A stretch of DNA of 64,000 nt from Berberis thunbergii (GCA_003290165.1 QNQO01000449.1:620001-684000); one strand, 5' to 3'; shown: positions 1 through 11,885, numbered from the stretch's first letter. Notes: generated by a model from the sequence alone, not told the origin. Numbers and translations: made by a program.

Positions 1-235
1 TTTTAAAAGTGCTATTGTATAGTATACAATAGCATTTCAGAAAGTTATTGTATACTATACTATACAATAGCATTTCAGAAACGCTATAAATGGTCTACTT
101 ACAATAGCGTTTCTAAAATGCTATAAATAACCCTGTATCTATTATAGATCCGGCAGACACAGCGTTTTCTAAAACACTATGATATCCTACAATAGCGTTT
201 TTGAAACGCTATTAATGAGCATTTGTGTTGTAGTG
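1..235. mobile_element. CACTA element, right terminus only
   Basis: The stretch is made of repeated short palindromic subterminal motifs of the form AATAGCGTTTnnnAAACGCTATT and ends at 230-235 in GTAGTG, the inverted form of a CACTAC terminus. Read inward, the end is CACTACAACACAAATG, the same as the left end of the complete element at 51905-60109 apart from the following bases, so the two belong to one family. The rest of this copy lies upstream of the window. No coding sequence is visible in it. Confidence 0.75.
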
Positions 236-1022
236 TTGGCAAGATATAAAGGGGAGATCATAGTCTCACGTTGCCTGGGTAAGGGAGGGTGATGTACTAT
301 ATATGTACGAGTTTGGATCTACAAAGTACTACGCGTCAAAAAGCCGTGCTGGCCTTGGGCCCAAAGCAAACAATATAGTACTCTGTGGATCAGGTCGTGA
401 CACTTCTCCTCTCTGCACTTACTTAAAATCCTCTTATTAAGAAACCGGAAGAAACCAAAGCAACTAATTGTCCACAGCAAGTTGATCGCCTATGCCTATC
501 TCTCCTTCACCACACAGCCAATCCAGCTCTCACATAGAACCGATCAATCGAAACACACACAGAATCAAATCTCTCTCTCGCCGTCCACCATCCAAAAGAT
601 CTCTTCCACTCCACTCCACTGATCGTGCACCATCCAACAAAAGGGGTTGTTTTTCTTTCTAGAAGGGTAAAAAATAAGATATGGAGAAACAAAAATGGGT
701 TTTGATTGGACTTGGGCTGGTGTTGGGCCTTTGACTAATGGAATTAGAATCGGGGTGGCATGGTCCCGTCTTGGACCAACCCTGTTCAATCCGGTTTCGA
801 GACAAATTGGGTCTGCCTAGGAAAATTCGTTATCGCGAACTGTTTCTATCCTGTTTCAATGGAACGGAATTGAAACCGGCACAGACCCAATCCCGGACCA
901 ACCCATACCGTGCCCACCCCTATGAAAGGGAGTTCTGCACTAAGCTCAATTACACTACATAACCCCCAATCACAGTAACTGAAAGGGAGTTCTTAACATC
1001 TCATTGGTGGGGGTTTATGAAT
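236..1022. other. Intergenic, no recognisable gene
   Basis: Nothing in the six frames resembles a known protein. There is a CT/CA-rich stretch around 500-620 and an open frame of 74 codons at 738-962 with no recognisable content, which I treat as chance. Confidence 0.5.
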
Positions 1023-1352
1023 TGTTAATTATACAATATCCTCACACTTCTAAACCCAACAACTTATCAAACCCGTCATCTTCTTCTCTAAAATCAAAAT
1101 CCATCCACTTTTTCATCCTAATCACTTAATAAAGGTCTTATGCGAATAAAATACAATAAAAAAATTATAATTATATAATAACCTCACACTTAAAAAAGAT
1201 CTTATGTAAATAAAATTTCCACATTTAATTACAAAATATCCTCACACTTATAAACCCAATAACTTATCAAACCATCATCTTCTTCCCTAAAATCAGAACC
1301 CATCCTACTTTTTTCATCCTATCAGCTAATAAAGGTATTTTGGGAATAAAAT
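1023..1352. repeat. Diverged tandem duplication, about 200-bp spacing
   Basis: Two copies of a block that begins with ATCCTCACACTT, continues through AACCCAACAACTTATCAAAC and ends in AATAAAGGT...GGAATAAAAT lie at about 1023-1152 and 1225-1352. They differ by point changes and small indels, so the duplication is old. No coding potential is visible. Confidence 0.7.
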
Positions 1353-1645
1353 ATACAATTTGATGCGTCCAAATTCGGTCTCCAAGAGATCTGACCTGCA
1401 AAACAAGGTTAGATTGCCAAAGACCACCTTTTCGGCGATCGAAGGCATTCCGATACTTGAGTCAATTAATCTATGGGAGAGACCAAATGTGGACAGAGTA
1501 TAGTTCAGTTAAATTTTCATTGGGTGATCAATGTGTTGATGGAATTGTCTCTTTTTCATAACTTTTCATCTACCTTATATAATGACTGCATTCAACTATG
1601 TGCATGACTTAACTCAAATGGCGCAATGAAGGGAATGTTTAGTAT

Positions 1646-1860
1646 AACGGTCTCCTCCTTCATTGAGACGTGTCCTTGAGGGAGTGATTCCCTTCACGAC
1701 TTATCTCCTTGTAACGGTTCTCTCATTATTGAGATGTGTCATTGGAGATGTGATTTCCCGCCATGACTTATATCCTTTGTAATGATCATTTCTTGATTGA
1801 AGTGCGTCTTTGGGGGAGTGATTCTTTACACGACCTATTTTATTTGTAACGAACATCTCT
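1646..1860. repeat. Tandem repeat, about 67-bp unit, three copies
   Basis: Units start at 1646, 1713 and 1781, and a partial fourth starts at 1848. Each has the pattern AACGGTCTCC...ATTGAGATGTGTC...GGAGTGATT...ACGACTTAT...TTTGTAA. The copies are diverged. The spacing is close to 67 bp. Confidence 0.7.
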
Positions 1861-3400
1861 AGTTATGATGGTTTGCGCCACGTGTATGGCCACGACAGGG
1901 TGACAATTTGATGTATCATCAAAATTAAATAAGTTTTACAACTAAAATTAGCTCATTATATCGAGTAAAAAGAAAATCAAACACATCATCAATTGAGATT
2001 TTAGGCTTCAACAATGCCGCACAATCAAAAGAATTGAGAAAACAATAAATAAGATTTGGATATAGGTGAAAATGAACCCCATACAATACAGAGAAGATTG
2101 ATTCATATCACGATCTCGATAAATTGAAACCTATTAAGTGATATGTTCATGAAGTAGAGAGATAAGCGTGGGCGATGGCATCCCCGTGTGTAATGTGTGA
2201 GAGAGACAGAGGGTGATGAATCCGTAAACCATGGATACGGGAGAGACTGAGATAAGGCACCTTGGTATGCGAAATACCAGAGAAGTTAAGTAATGTAGAA
2301 GCCCTAATCCTTGGAAGAAACGGAGAGCAAGACCGATTGCGAGAGATAGAAACCTCTTTGGTTAAAATCAAGAAAATGCAGAGAGAGTGTGCTCTACCTA
2401 ATCTCTCACAAAGGACTGAGATGAGAAAAACATAGAAAATGAGAGTGATGAAATAAATAAAAATTACTTGGTTTGTGGGTTGTTTCGATACCGTCAGATT
2501 GAGGGTGTATGATCGTTAGAATTGAATTGTGTGGGCATTAACACAACTTATACTTGCGGTTAACGTTTCTCATATCCACTTTCCTTAGGAACAATGAAAG
2601 GGCATGTTGTTTTATTATTACCCGTGTTGTTGGCACGATCACGCACTTTTTTCTCATTTGTGTATTCGTGCCTTCAACACTCCCTAAAATATAATTTAAT
2701 AACTTTATATATTTTTAATTTACCCCATTTTGAGAAAAATAGAAAATAAATATTATTAAATATTCTACCTAAGGAACTATTCATGATTATAAATGCTTGG
2801 AGAGGTATTAAATAATTATGATGGAGGAGGTACTCATAATTGTTGAATGCTAGTAGGGGATTTTAGGTTGAATATGTAGAATTATTGAATTTTGAGGTGA
2901 CATCGGTAACACGTAAAATTAGCTTGGAATTAAAAGATAAATTAAAAGTAAATGTACACATACCCATCTCATATTTTATTTGTACATGGGAATCATATAA
3001 TTATTAGAAATTAGCAAAGGGTATTTAGGAAATATCAATAAAACTCAACATTTTTCATTTTAACTAATGGGCCTTGATGTCATTTATATTATGTGTCATA
3101 CCACATATAGGCTTGTAAATAACATATCACCAAAAGGGTAATTAAGGAACATGAGTAAAGTTCTTTTGAATTGAGAACGAAATACATGCTTTTCGATTGT
3201 TTGCTAATATCTCTACCACTCTTATATCTAGCTTTTATTTAGCATTATCACCGCTCTTATCCCGTTCCTTAGGAATAGTAACACCATGTTAATTTGTTAT
3301 ATAGATTGTATTACCCATATCATGGCACATGCAACATTAATGTCAAACTCAATTGAAATTTTTGAAAAAATAAAAATAAAACCACTGTGAATAATAACCT
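1861..3400. other. AT-rich intergenic sequence
   Basis: I see no protein similarity, RNA gene or clear transposon end. The 74-codon open frame on the minus strand near 2147-2371 has no recognisable features. Confidence 0.5.
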
Positions 3401-3439
3401 AAACTTTGATTCAGAATATTTGTTTGAATAAACATTAAA

Positions 3440-4435
3440 GATATCAATTTCATTCAGTGAAAATATTGAAAATACTTACAAAGTGAAATGCATTATATGT
3501 TTTTCAAATTATAAATACATATTTTAACATTTAAAGTGTTTGTATTGTGTATTGATCATTGGTTTCATTGGAAACATCTTTACAAATGCATTTCAATAAT
3601 ATCAAATTTTCTAAAATTCAAAGATCAAGCAGATAGTCATTCCAATTTCATCCATGAAAAAAGATAACACAAGACTCTCTTTACCACATGTACATTCTAC
3701 AAAATTGTTTTCTCTATTTATCTCATTTTCTTTACCGTTCTCCATAGTTCATATTTACAAACATGTCATTATAGAAAATGAATCTCAACCGTTAACATCT
3801 TCCCCAACTCTTAATCTTAGCCATCTTTCACCTCCAATTCTTTGTTTATAGTAAAACACTTGGTGAATATTAATATAGACTAGGTCATTTCCTATGTCGT
3901 CGGCACGCAAAAAATATGTCATGATATTAGGATTAAAATTTGTCGAAGTTGTTATCATATGAGAAAAGAAAGTTTCAAACAGTGGAAGTGGAGTTCTAAT
4001 TTTTTGTTTGAATATAACTTGAGAAACCCTTTCTCATTTATTTGAAAAAGATTGAAAATGCTCAAGACGCGAAATGCTAATTTTTTTAATCCATAGGGTG
4101 TGAAATGCATATTTTAAAATTTAAGTGTTTTTATTCATTATTGGTTTTGTTGGAAAGATCTTCAAAAATGCATTTCAACAGCACCAAGTTTAAAAAAATC
4201 TGATAAATAAGTAAATAGTGATAATTTTCATTTTGAGAAAAAAAAACAAAAAATTTCTATTTTCCCCAAATGTATTTCCACATTCTCATTTTAAGTTAAT
4301 GTTCATTTTCTTTTTGCCTTCTCCATAATTTATATTTACAAACATATCATTATAGAAAATAAATCTCAACCCTCAACATCTTCCTGAACTCTAAATCCTA
4401 GCGTTCTTTACTCTCCAAACCCTTGTGAATTGGTA
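3440..4435. repeat. Old direct duplication, about 600-bp spacing
   Basis: The segment around 3440-3850 recurs at about 4040-4430. Shared landmarks are ATTGGTTT(C/T)(A/G)TTGGAAA followed by AAATGCATTTCAA, and TCTCCATA...TATTTACAAACAT(G/A)TCATTATAGAAAAT followed by AATCTCAACC. The copies differ at many sites. The open frame at 3654-3851 falls in the first copy and is not conserved in the second, which argues against coding. Confidence 0.65.
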
Positions 4436-4442
4436 AAACCCC

Positions 4443-4573
4443 TAACTAATTTGTAAGATTTTTTATCCATTAACACCTCTCACCTTAGGTGCTGCCAGCA
4501 GGGTTCGAACTCTGGACTTATAATTTTATTCGCCGCAAGGCTACAGCTAAGCTGGTACTGCATTGACTACTGA
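4443..4573 (-). mobile_element. Possible tRNA-derived SINE remnant
   Basis: On the minus strand the sequence contains AGCTTAGCTGTAG (4541-4553), resembling a Pol III A box, and about 30 bp further on AGTTCGAACCC (4501-4511), resembling a B box. This spacing suits a tRNA-related SINE head. I see no clear 3' tail or target duplication, so a chance tRNA-like match remains possible. Confidence 0.3.
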
Positions 4574-5391
4574 TTTATGAGTAGACTAGTGTATTACCCA
4601 TGTCGTTGACACAATTGGAAGTGGTTAGGGGCATTATGGTTAAACTTGATATTCTTTAAAAAAAAAACTTTAAAGAAATGGGCTTTAGATCTACATTTTC
4701 AAAGATGTTCCCATTCTTTTTGGAGGAATTGGATTTCAGCGTGGTCTGAGATTTTCAAAGAGATCGTATCTTCTCCCCTCGTAAGCTTCAACGTGGCTTC
4801 AAGGTCTAACCTTTGATCCTCGAAATACTGATAAAAATGAGTAAAAGTAGCGTTGACGCCGAGAAGGATGAGTTCCTTCTCAAAATTTTGAACACATGCG
4901 TGATGCAACTCTCGGATCGAAAGATCTTTGGATTCGAAGTCAAGAATACTTGCATATTAAATGGGAATTTCAACCCCTTCAAAAAGGGCTTTGATGTCTT
5001 GCCAATATTGCTCGTTTTCCTTGGATAAAAGGAATATGGAATGTTTTCTCTCCAGAGTCCTGATTCTCCCCTAGATAGAAGATTCCAAACTCAAATTGTG
5101 GGTCGGTTTCCAGCGCACTAAGGCCCATGGGCAGGAGTTCCTTTGCTGAGAGTTCCTATCTATCAAGGTGCTAGTTTGCAAACTAATAGGACACAAAGCA
5201 TACTGACCAAATAGAGCATACCAAAAGAACAAAGAGATGGATAACTAGAATGCAAATTCAAACGAACTCCCTTCTTGTGGAAATTTGTTCTCGAGGGTGT
5301 TTGAAAAGCCTTGGAGTTTGAAATCTCAGTGGGATCGTATTGGCTAGTCAAAGGTAAGCACATATTCAGATAAGAAAACTCTATTACCGAC
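4574..5391. other. Intergenic flank of the CACTA complex
   Basis: Open frames on both strands (for example 4699-4908 minus and 4813-5028 plus) overlap each other and match nothing I know. The missing half of the gypsy reverse transcriptase that flanks the far end of the complex is not found here. Confidence 0.45.
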
Positions 5392-5640
5392 CACTACACC
5401 AAAAAGCCTGTTTAGCTACACGGAAATGGCCACGGCTCTAAACCGTTGGTTTGTTTGCCACGGCCAAAAACCGTGGCTATAATGGCCAATGGCCTAAAAT
5501 CGTGGCTAAAAAATAAAAATCATGGCTATAATCACTACACCAAAAGGCTTGGCCACAGTTCGAAACCGTTGGTTTGTTTGCCACGGCCAAAAATCGTGTA
5601 TATAATGGCCAACGGCTTAAAACCGTTGCTATAAAATGAA
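5392..5640. repeat. Duplicated CACTA left terminus
   Basis: CACTACACCAAAA occurs at 5392 and again at 5533. Each is followed by the same subterminal run (AAACCGTTGGTTTGTTTGCC, then ACGGCCAAAAA). The terminal 141 bp is therefore present twice in direct orientation. Confidence 0.8.
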
Positions 5641-6738
5641 AATGCACGTGTGTTGCACGTGGATGTGTGGAGAAGTCGAGTCGATTTCTCGCGGGGGAAA
5701 AAATTTCGCGGTTGTGAAAAAAATTTGCGTTCCCGCTCCATCTCCCCCCAACTCTGCACTTTTCAACCCTTTTTTTCAAACCCTAAAATCACAGATCTCC
5801 CGAAACCATAATATTTCACGATTGCGAAAATTTTTTGCGTCCCTCCTCTGTTTCTTGAAGGAGAGTTCGTCAGTGCCTCCATTGCTGAGTTTGGTGAGAA
5901 GAAGAAGAAGAAGAACACACTGATCTTTTCGTCCCTCCTTCGGTTCAGATCTCCTTCCAGGTAAGATCCTTCTTCTTCTTCTTGTTCAGATCCGTTTTAG
6001 ATTAAATTTTTCTTTCTTTCATCAAAGCAGATCTTTCCTCTCCAACCCATTTCAGCAAAATACAGTAGAGATCAAAGCGTGGGATCCCCATTTCTTCAAG
6101 TCTTCATCAGGTACCCATCTCTATATCTCTTTTTAAGTTCATAATATCCAATTACCGTGTCTTTGCTTATCTGTCAAAAAAGGGGGTTCCTTTTAAATTT
6201 TCCTACTTTATAAGCAATCAAAGATTAAAACTTTATACTTACCCAGGTCGTCTTTAGTTTGATTGTGATGATTGCAATGTGGAATGGTGGATTTGTGAAC
6301 TGATTTCAGTGTCTGTTTGGGGTAGTGGCTTTAGATGTACTTTGTTGAATGCATAAAAATTAGGTCTTTGGGATGAGTTAGAGGAGAAATTGGACTGGAA
6401 GTAGTGATGATCATGGATACCTGGTAAAAGGCGTGAATTTACTGAGAAAAATGTATCCTGGAAAATTTTAATGGGTGTTTCAAATTTCGACAATTTCGTG
6501 AAGGTACAATTTACTCTGTAGTAGTGCCAATGGCAGGGGTATTACAATACTTTCAGATCCGAGTGAGGGAGAAGAGCAAAGGAGAGAGAACGGTTTTTCT
6601 TGATACGAAAAATCTTTTTGGTTGGAAAATGTTATATTCTCTTCAGTCTTCACCATTATCTTGTTTCACTTCACCCATTTCTGTGCAATTTATATGTTTG
6701 CCCCCTAAAACTAAAATAGATTCATTTTCCTGTTGTAG
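5640..6738 (+). other. Leader and intron region of element A
   Basis: CT-rich and GAAGAAG-rich sequence up to about 5960 looks like a 5' leader. It is followed by a GTAAGATCC donor at 5961 and further intron-like, T-rich sequence. The region immediately before the UBX-like exon is shared with elements B and C (the GCCCCCTAAAACTAAAATAG run). No protein is recognised in this stretch. Confidence 0.35.
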
Positions 6739-6820
6739 GATAATTGCCTTGCGGAAAGCAAAGAAGGAGGAAGAGAGAAAAACAAGGGAGAAGATCCATC
6801 AGAAACTCGAAGAGGATAAG
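6739..6820 (+). pseudogene. UBX-domain protein exon fragment (copy in element A)
   Basis: One 82-nt exon flanked by TTGTAG and GTATAT encodes a charged segment ending EKIHQKLEEDK. This resembles the linker before the UBX domain of p97/CDC48 adaptor proteins, where RQKLEEDKAERRR-type sequence is typical. The UBX domain itself is absent. The same exon is present at 12043-12124 and, inverted, at 30078-30159, each in a separate CACTA element, so it was captured before the elements diverged. The family call rests on a short charged motif and is tentative. Confidence 0.45.
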
Positions 6821-7193
6821 GTATATGTTGAATTCTCAACTTGTCTTTTATTGAGGTATGATTGAAGAATAATTTGTTTAAGTTCATACTTCATAAACAC
6901 ATTTAATGAGGACGAGAATTCTTATTTTATGTTGAATTCTTATTATTGTTATTAATAATATTATTATTATCATTATTATTTTTGGTGGCCTTCTTTTACT
7001 TGAGCATATATCTAGTATGGACTGTATAGTAGACCTTATACATGACAATTTTTCTGTTTTTCAAAAACTCCCTTGAGATTGGTCTGCTAAAATATTAAGC
7101 AACTTTACATTAAACTTAAATCCTAGAAAAAATTAAGCAATGAAGCATGTAACCCTTTGAACATTGCCCTGTAATATTGAAACCTAACTTGTC

Positions 7194-7298
7194 GAACAAA
7201 TCTCACAAAATCTTCAAGGAGCAAAAATTGCAATTACACAGCTGGACTCCTCAGGATATTCAATCTCTGATGAACTGAAACTGATTGGAAAGATGGAG
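7194..7298 (+). pseudogene. Unidentified captured exon
   Basis: An open segment reading LQGAKIAITQLDSSGYSISD and ending in LKLIGKME before a GTAGTG donor-like site looks like a real exon: even amino-acid composition and no stops. I do not recognise the parent gene. Its last 30 nt are the start of the unit that is amplified in tandem from 7269, so the array arose from this exon-intron junction. Confidence 0.4.
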
Positions 7299-8884
7299 GT
7301 AGTGTCACTAAAAGCATATCTTTATTTCTATTTGTTTTCTCAAAACAATTCTAAGAACAATTCTTGGATGAACACCTCGTTATACTAGCGGTAACCTAGT
7401 ATCGGCACCGTTCTCTTGAACTGTTCAAAGAATTATCTTCAAATGATTATTGTTATTCTTGTCTATTTTTATCTGTGTGTTTTACTATTTCTGTATGTTA
7501 TTTTTCCTGTGTTCAACTATCTGTTCTAGACTGTATGTTTAGTCTGCTTTCTGAAACCTAGTAGTCCTGGGTGCAAAACTAGTATCAGATGAACTGAAAC
7601 TGATTGGAAAGATGGAGGTAGTGTCAATAAAAGCATATCTTTATTTCTATTTGTTTTGTCGAAACAATTCTAAGAACAATTCTTGGATGAACACCTCGTT
7701 ATACTAGCCGTAACCTAGTATCGGCACCGTTCTCTTGAATTGTTCAAAGAATTATCTTCAAATGATTATTGTTATTCTTGTCTATTTTTATCTGTGTTTT
7801 AACATTTCTGTATGTTATTTCTCCTATGTTCAACTATATGTTATAGACTGTAAGTTTAGTTTGCTTTCTGAAACCTAGTAGTCCTGGGTGCAAAATTAGT
7901 ATCAGATGAACTGAAACTGATTGGAAAGATGGAGGTAGTGTCAATAAAAGCATATCTTTATTTCTATTTGTTTTCTCAAAACAATTTTAAGAACAATTCT
8001 TGGATGAAAACCTCGTTATACTAGCGGTAACCTAGTATCGACACCGTTCTCTTGAACTGTTCAAAGAATTATCTTCAAATGATTATTGTTATTCTTGTCT
8101 ATTTTTATCTGTGTGTTTTACTATTTTTGTATGTTTTTTTTCCTGTGTTCAACTATCTGTTCTAAACTGTAAGTTTAGTCTGCTTTCTGAAACCTAGTAG
8201 TCCTGGGTGCAAAACTGGTATCAGATGAACTGAAACTGATTGGAAAGATGGAGGTAGTGTCAATAAAAGCCTATCTTTATTTCTATTTGTTTTGTCGAAA
8301 CAATTCTAAGAACAATTCTTGGATGAACACCTCGTTATACTAGCCGTAACCTAGTATCGGCACCGTTCTCTTGAATTGTTCAAAGAATTATCTTCAAATA
8401 ATTATTGTAATTTTTGTCTATTTTATCTGTGTGTTTTACTATTTCTATATGTTATTTCTCCTGTGTTCAACTATATGTTATAGACTGTAAGTTTAGTTTG
8501 CTTTCTGAAACCTAGTAGTCCTGGGTGCAAAATTGGTATCAGATGAACTGAAACTGATTGGAAAGATGGAAGTAGTGTCAATAAAAACATATCTTTATTT
8601 CTATTTGTTTTCTCAAAACAATTCTTGGATGAACACCTCGTTATACTAGCGGTAACCTAGTATCGGCACCGTTCTCTTGAACTGTTCAAAGAATTATCTT
8701 CAAATGATTATTGTTATTCTTGTCTATTTTTATCTGCGTGTTTTACTATTTTTGTTTGTTATTTCTCCTGTGTTCAACTATCTGTTCTAGACTGTAAGTT
8801 TAGTTTGCCTTCTGAAACCTAGTAGTCCTGGGTGCAAAATTGGTATTAGATGAATTGAAACTGATTGGAAACATGGAGGTAGTA
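7269..8884. repeat. Tandem array of a 318-bp unit with alternating ABABA variants
   Basis: Units begin GATGAACTGAAACTGATTGG at 7269, 7588, 7905, 8224 and 8542, and a partial one starts at 8849 (steps 319, 317, 319, 318, 307). Units 1, 3 and 5 carry TTTTCTCAAAAC, ACTAGCGGTAACC and GAACTGTTC. Units 2 and 4 carry TTTTGTCGAAAC, ACTAGCCGTAACC and GAATTGTTC. The array therefore has a higher-order dimer of about 636 bp. Single degenerate copies of the core occur at about 12230-12310 and, inverted, at about 29920-30000. Confidence 0.9.
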
Positions 8885-9134
8885 GGGTACTTCCATATAT
8901 TCAATGTCTATTGAATACTAGTTGATTAAGCAGACACTCTTAGATATTATTCTAGTAAAATAATTTGCTTCTTATGCCAATTCATGGGCCTCAAAAGGAG
9001 ATGATTAAGGGGAAGATAGCCTTCTCATGGTATGGTTCCTATGGAGGTTATCCTCGTAAAAGTGTCACTCTCAATCTTTTAATTTTCTTGAGTGTTTGAC
9101 TAAAGTTAATCTTTTAATTTTTTTGTGTGTAGAA
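8885..9134. other. Intron-like spacer inside element A
   Basis: AT-rich sequence between the tandem array and the transposase remnants. No motif recognised. Confidence 0.4.
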
Positions 9135-9246
9135 ATGTCAACAATTCCTTTAGATAAGTCATGGATGAACAAACGAAGGAAGTGCAATGTATATAAACGG
9201 CGTTAGACAATTCCAAAAGTTTGTTTAGGATAATGCAAAAGGAAAC
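9135..9246 (+). pseudogene. CACTA TnpD N-terminal remnant (transposase-associated domain)
   Basis: After a TGTGTAG acceptor-like site the frame opens MSTIPLDKSWMNKRRKC, matching the DKSWM start of the transposase-associated domain that heads the large CACTA transposase. A one-base shift then moves the similarity (INGVRQFQKF) to the next frame, and a stop follows. The DDE catalytic portion is missing altogether. The piece lies directly upstream of the second transposon gene, as is usual for CACTA elements. Confidence 0.6.
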
Positions 9247-9313
9247 TATCTATAAATGTAGTGTATATAGTTGTTTCTTATTTCTTTTTGTTTGATAATG
9301 GTTAATATCTATA

Positions 9314-9562
9314 ATGTCATTGATAGAAATGGGTAGTACTCGCGGGAATCTCTCCACCAATGATGTCACTACATCTACAAATGATGATAGCGAAGTTAAA
9401 AAGACCATACATTTCAATGTCCATGGTTTAGCAGTTGGACCTGGTGCTAGAAATTTCAATAAACACATTGGAAAGCTTGTTGAAACCCTTGTGCCCATCA
9501 AATTCAAGGGTTGGCACCATGTTACTGACAACTACAAAGAGGATGTGTGGAATGGCCTCAAG
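9314..9562 (+). pseudogene. Transposase_24-type CACTA gene, first exon only
   Basis: The ATG at 9314 opens an 83-codon exon ending in NGLK at a GTGAGA donor. It is close to identical in protein to the first exon of the minus-strand gene at 27972-29628, including TRGNLST, the KKTI(H/Q)FN segment and YKEDVWNGLK. The family is the plant En/Spm second protein, thought to bind DNA at element ends. Only 32 bp of the following intron remain before element B begins, so exons 2-4 are lost from this copy. Confidence 0.75.
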
Positions 9563-9834
9563 GTGAGATTTTACATCATTGATTTTCATAATGTCACTAC
9601 ACCAAAAGGCCATTTTAGCTACAGGGAGGTGGCCACGGCTCTAAACCGTTGGTTTATTTGCCATGGCTAAAAATTGTTGCTATAACGGCCAACGGTTTAA
9701 AACCGTGGCTAATAAAATAAAACCGTCTAACCCAAAAAAAGTTGCAACGGTTTAAAACCATAACTATTGCCCAGGGTTTAAAACTGTGGCTATATATGCC
9801 AACGGCTTAAAATCGTAGCTATAGAAATAACTTT

Positions 9835-10310
9835 CGCGCTTTAATTGGAGGGAGAAGTTCGCGCTTTGGCGAAAATAATTTTGCGCTTTGGCAAAAAAAA
9901 ATTGTGGAAAAACACAGTGGAGAGGAGACTGAGCTTTTGCGAAACAATTTGGGGGAAAACAGGCAGTGGAGAGGAGAACAGTTACAGTGGAGAGGAGGGA
10001 GAAGTTTCGTGCTTTGGTGAGGAGGAGAGATCGAGGAGTAGAGGAGAGATCGAGGAGTAGAGGAGAGATCGACGAGGAGCAGAGGAGAGATCAAGGAGCT
10101 TGAAAATCAAAATCAGAGAAAGGTTTGGCGCAGAGGATTGATCGAGGAGCTTGAAAATCAGAGTCGGAGAGAGCTTGAAAATTTCACGGTTTGGTTTCTC
10201 CTCCTTCCATTTTCATTTTAGGGTTCCTTAGAAAATCAGAGTCAAAGGGTTCATTTTAGGCTTTCTGAATCTAGATTTTTTTATTTAGAGGTTTTGAATC
10301 TCTAGGGTTC
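9835..10310 (+). other. Leader region of element B
   Basis: Purine-rich sequence with repeats of GAGGAGAGATCGAGGAG at about 10015-10100. Its position relative to the left terminus matches the leader of element A. No protein is recognised. Confidence 0.35.
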
Positions 10311-11885
10311 GAATTGAAATATGCCATCCTGTTTGTTTTTGCTTTTTTTTGGACAAGTCTATTGTTTAGAACAAGTAGTGGTTGCACACTATGTGGCTAT
10401 TACATACACAAGATACCTGCAGCGTTTTAGTTGTTGCATAATTCTTCAAAAATATTAGCAGTTTTCTTTATTAATGTATGGTTTGCTTGACAAATTTGAT
10501 GTGCGTGGTCCTGTTGATTTCCCCCCCTTATTGTTGCTTGGAGTTGGAACATGGTTGCAATAATGTATCGTAGTTTGAATGGGAATTTTGTTAATAACCT
10601 CCATTTGGTGATCATTGTTTTGTATAGATAATGGAATTTGGATGGGATTGGTATGAATGTGCAATATAACAGGCACTCATGGTGTAAAATTAGTGAGATC
10701 TGAAAACATTTCAATCACCATTTAGAGGGTACTAGAAGTGTATCTCTCAAGTCCTGCATATTCAGGTTGGGTTCATATACAAAATGAAACATGAAGTAGG
10801 AATGTAAAATGTCTTGAATGTTTGCCTGAAGATGAGAATAGTCAAATTGTTGTAATGTAGCACAGTTTTTTGAAGCATATTGATTGTTGGCATGTAAAAG
10901 GAGAATGGATGAAAGCATTCAATACTTTCAGATATAACTTGTGAATAGTTGCTTGTATAGACCTACATAATTTTGTAATGTCATTATTTAAGAAAGAGAC
11001 TTGTGCCAAGACGTCCATACAAGTGTTCTGATAAGATGACATTTCCTCAGTTTTTAGTTTCTCAAATTTGTAAATATATTATTTATTTGTTTCTGCATAG
11101 TTAAGGGATGTTTGGGTTGGAGGAGAGAGAGTTTGGTAAAGAGGATGTAATATCGTGTTAGTTTTGTTCTTATTCCTTATCAGCTAAATTGGGTTCCTTA
11201 ATAATATTTGGGTTCATTGAAGAATTCCTATCATTTTTGTTGTTGTTGTAGACGTGTAGTTGTTGTCATTGAGCATTCGTATTTCAATCAAGAACCTCAA
11301 CTCAAAGAGAAAACACGTTTTGATTTTAATACCTAACTAATAAGACATGTAATGGTTTACTGGCAAGGAAAAATATATGGTGACTAAGCTAAAGAGGAAA
11401 GATAGATGGTGACTAAGCTAAAGTGAACAACTAGAATCATCTTGGATGCATAACCTGAAACTTGTGCATACCGTTTTAACTAGAGATGAAAGAAAGGATG
11501 GATGAGCATGCAAGAAAAAACTCATCAAAAGTAATCTCTAATACTTTATGTGCTAGTTACCCGAGGTTAAGGAAAGCTTAATTGAGAGGCACAAGGTGGT
11601 GGTGAGGTTCCAGGAAAGCAAATTTGGGCTGTGAACGAGTGAGCTAGATGATCATTAACACCAAATAACGATGTCATTAGGTGTGTGTAGACGACGATTT
11701 TGGAGTCTTCTTATTTAAATACATGGTCCTTGGTCTTAGAGGAAGGAAGGTATTCAATTCATGTATTCCCAAAGCCACTTCATTATGTAGATGTAATTAA
11801 CAATACCATGGTTAATCATCATTCCTTAGTATCTTTATAATATTTGGAATGAAGCTACAGGAATCCAGTTTTTCGATCTAGCTAT
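10311..11885. other. No recognisable gene (element B interior)
   Basis: Several overlapping open frames of 60-95 codons on the minus strand (10427-11042) lie in AT-rich sequence and share no family features. I treat them as chance. The stretch is probably intron sequence of the captured cargo. Confidence 0.4.

Larger units (their letters stand above)
5392..9594 (+). mobile_element. CACTA element A, left portion, interrupted at 9595
   Basis: Starts with CACTACACCAAAAAG at 5392, followed by subterminal palindromes of the type GCCACGG...CCGTGGC. It contains, in order, a transcribed-leader-like region, a UBX-like exon, an unidentified exon, a tandem array and two remnants of CACTA transposase genes. 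The transposase exon structure breaks off exactly where element B begins (9595). In the related minus-strand copy the intron continues there without interruption. The right half of A is not found. Confidence 0.7.
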
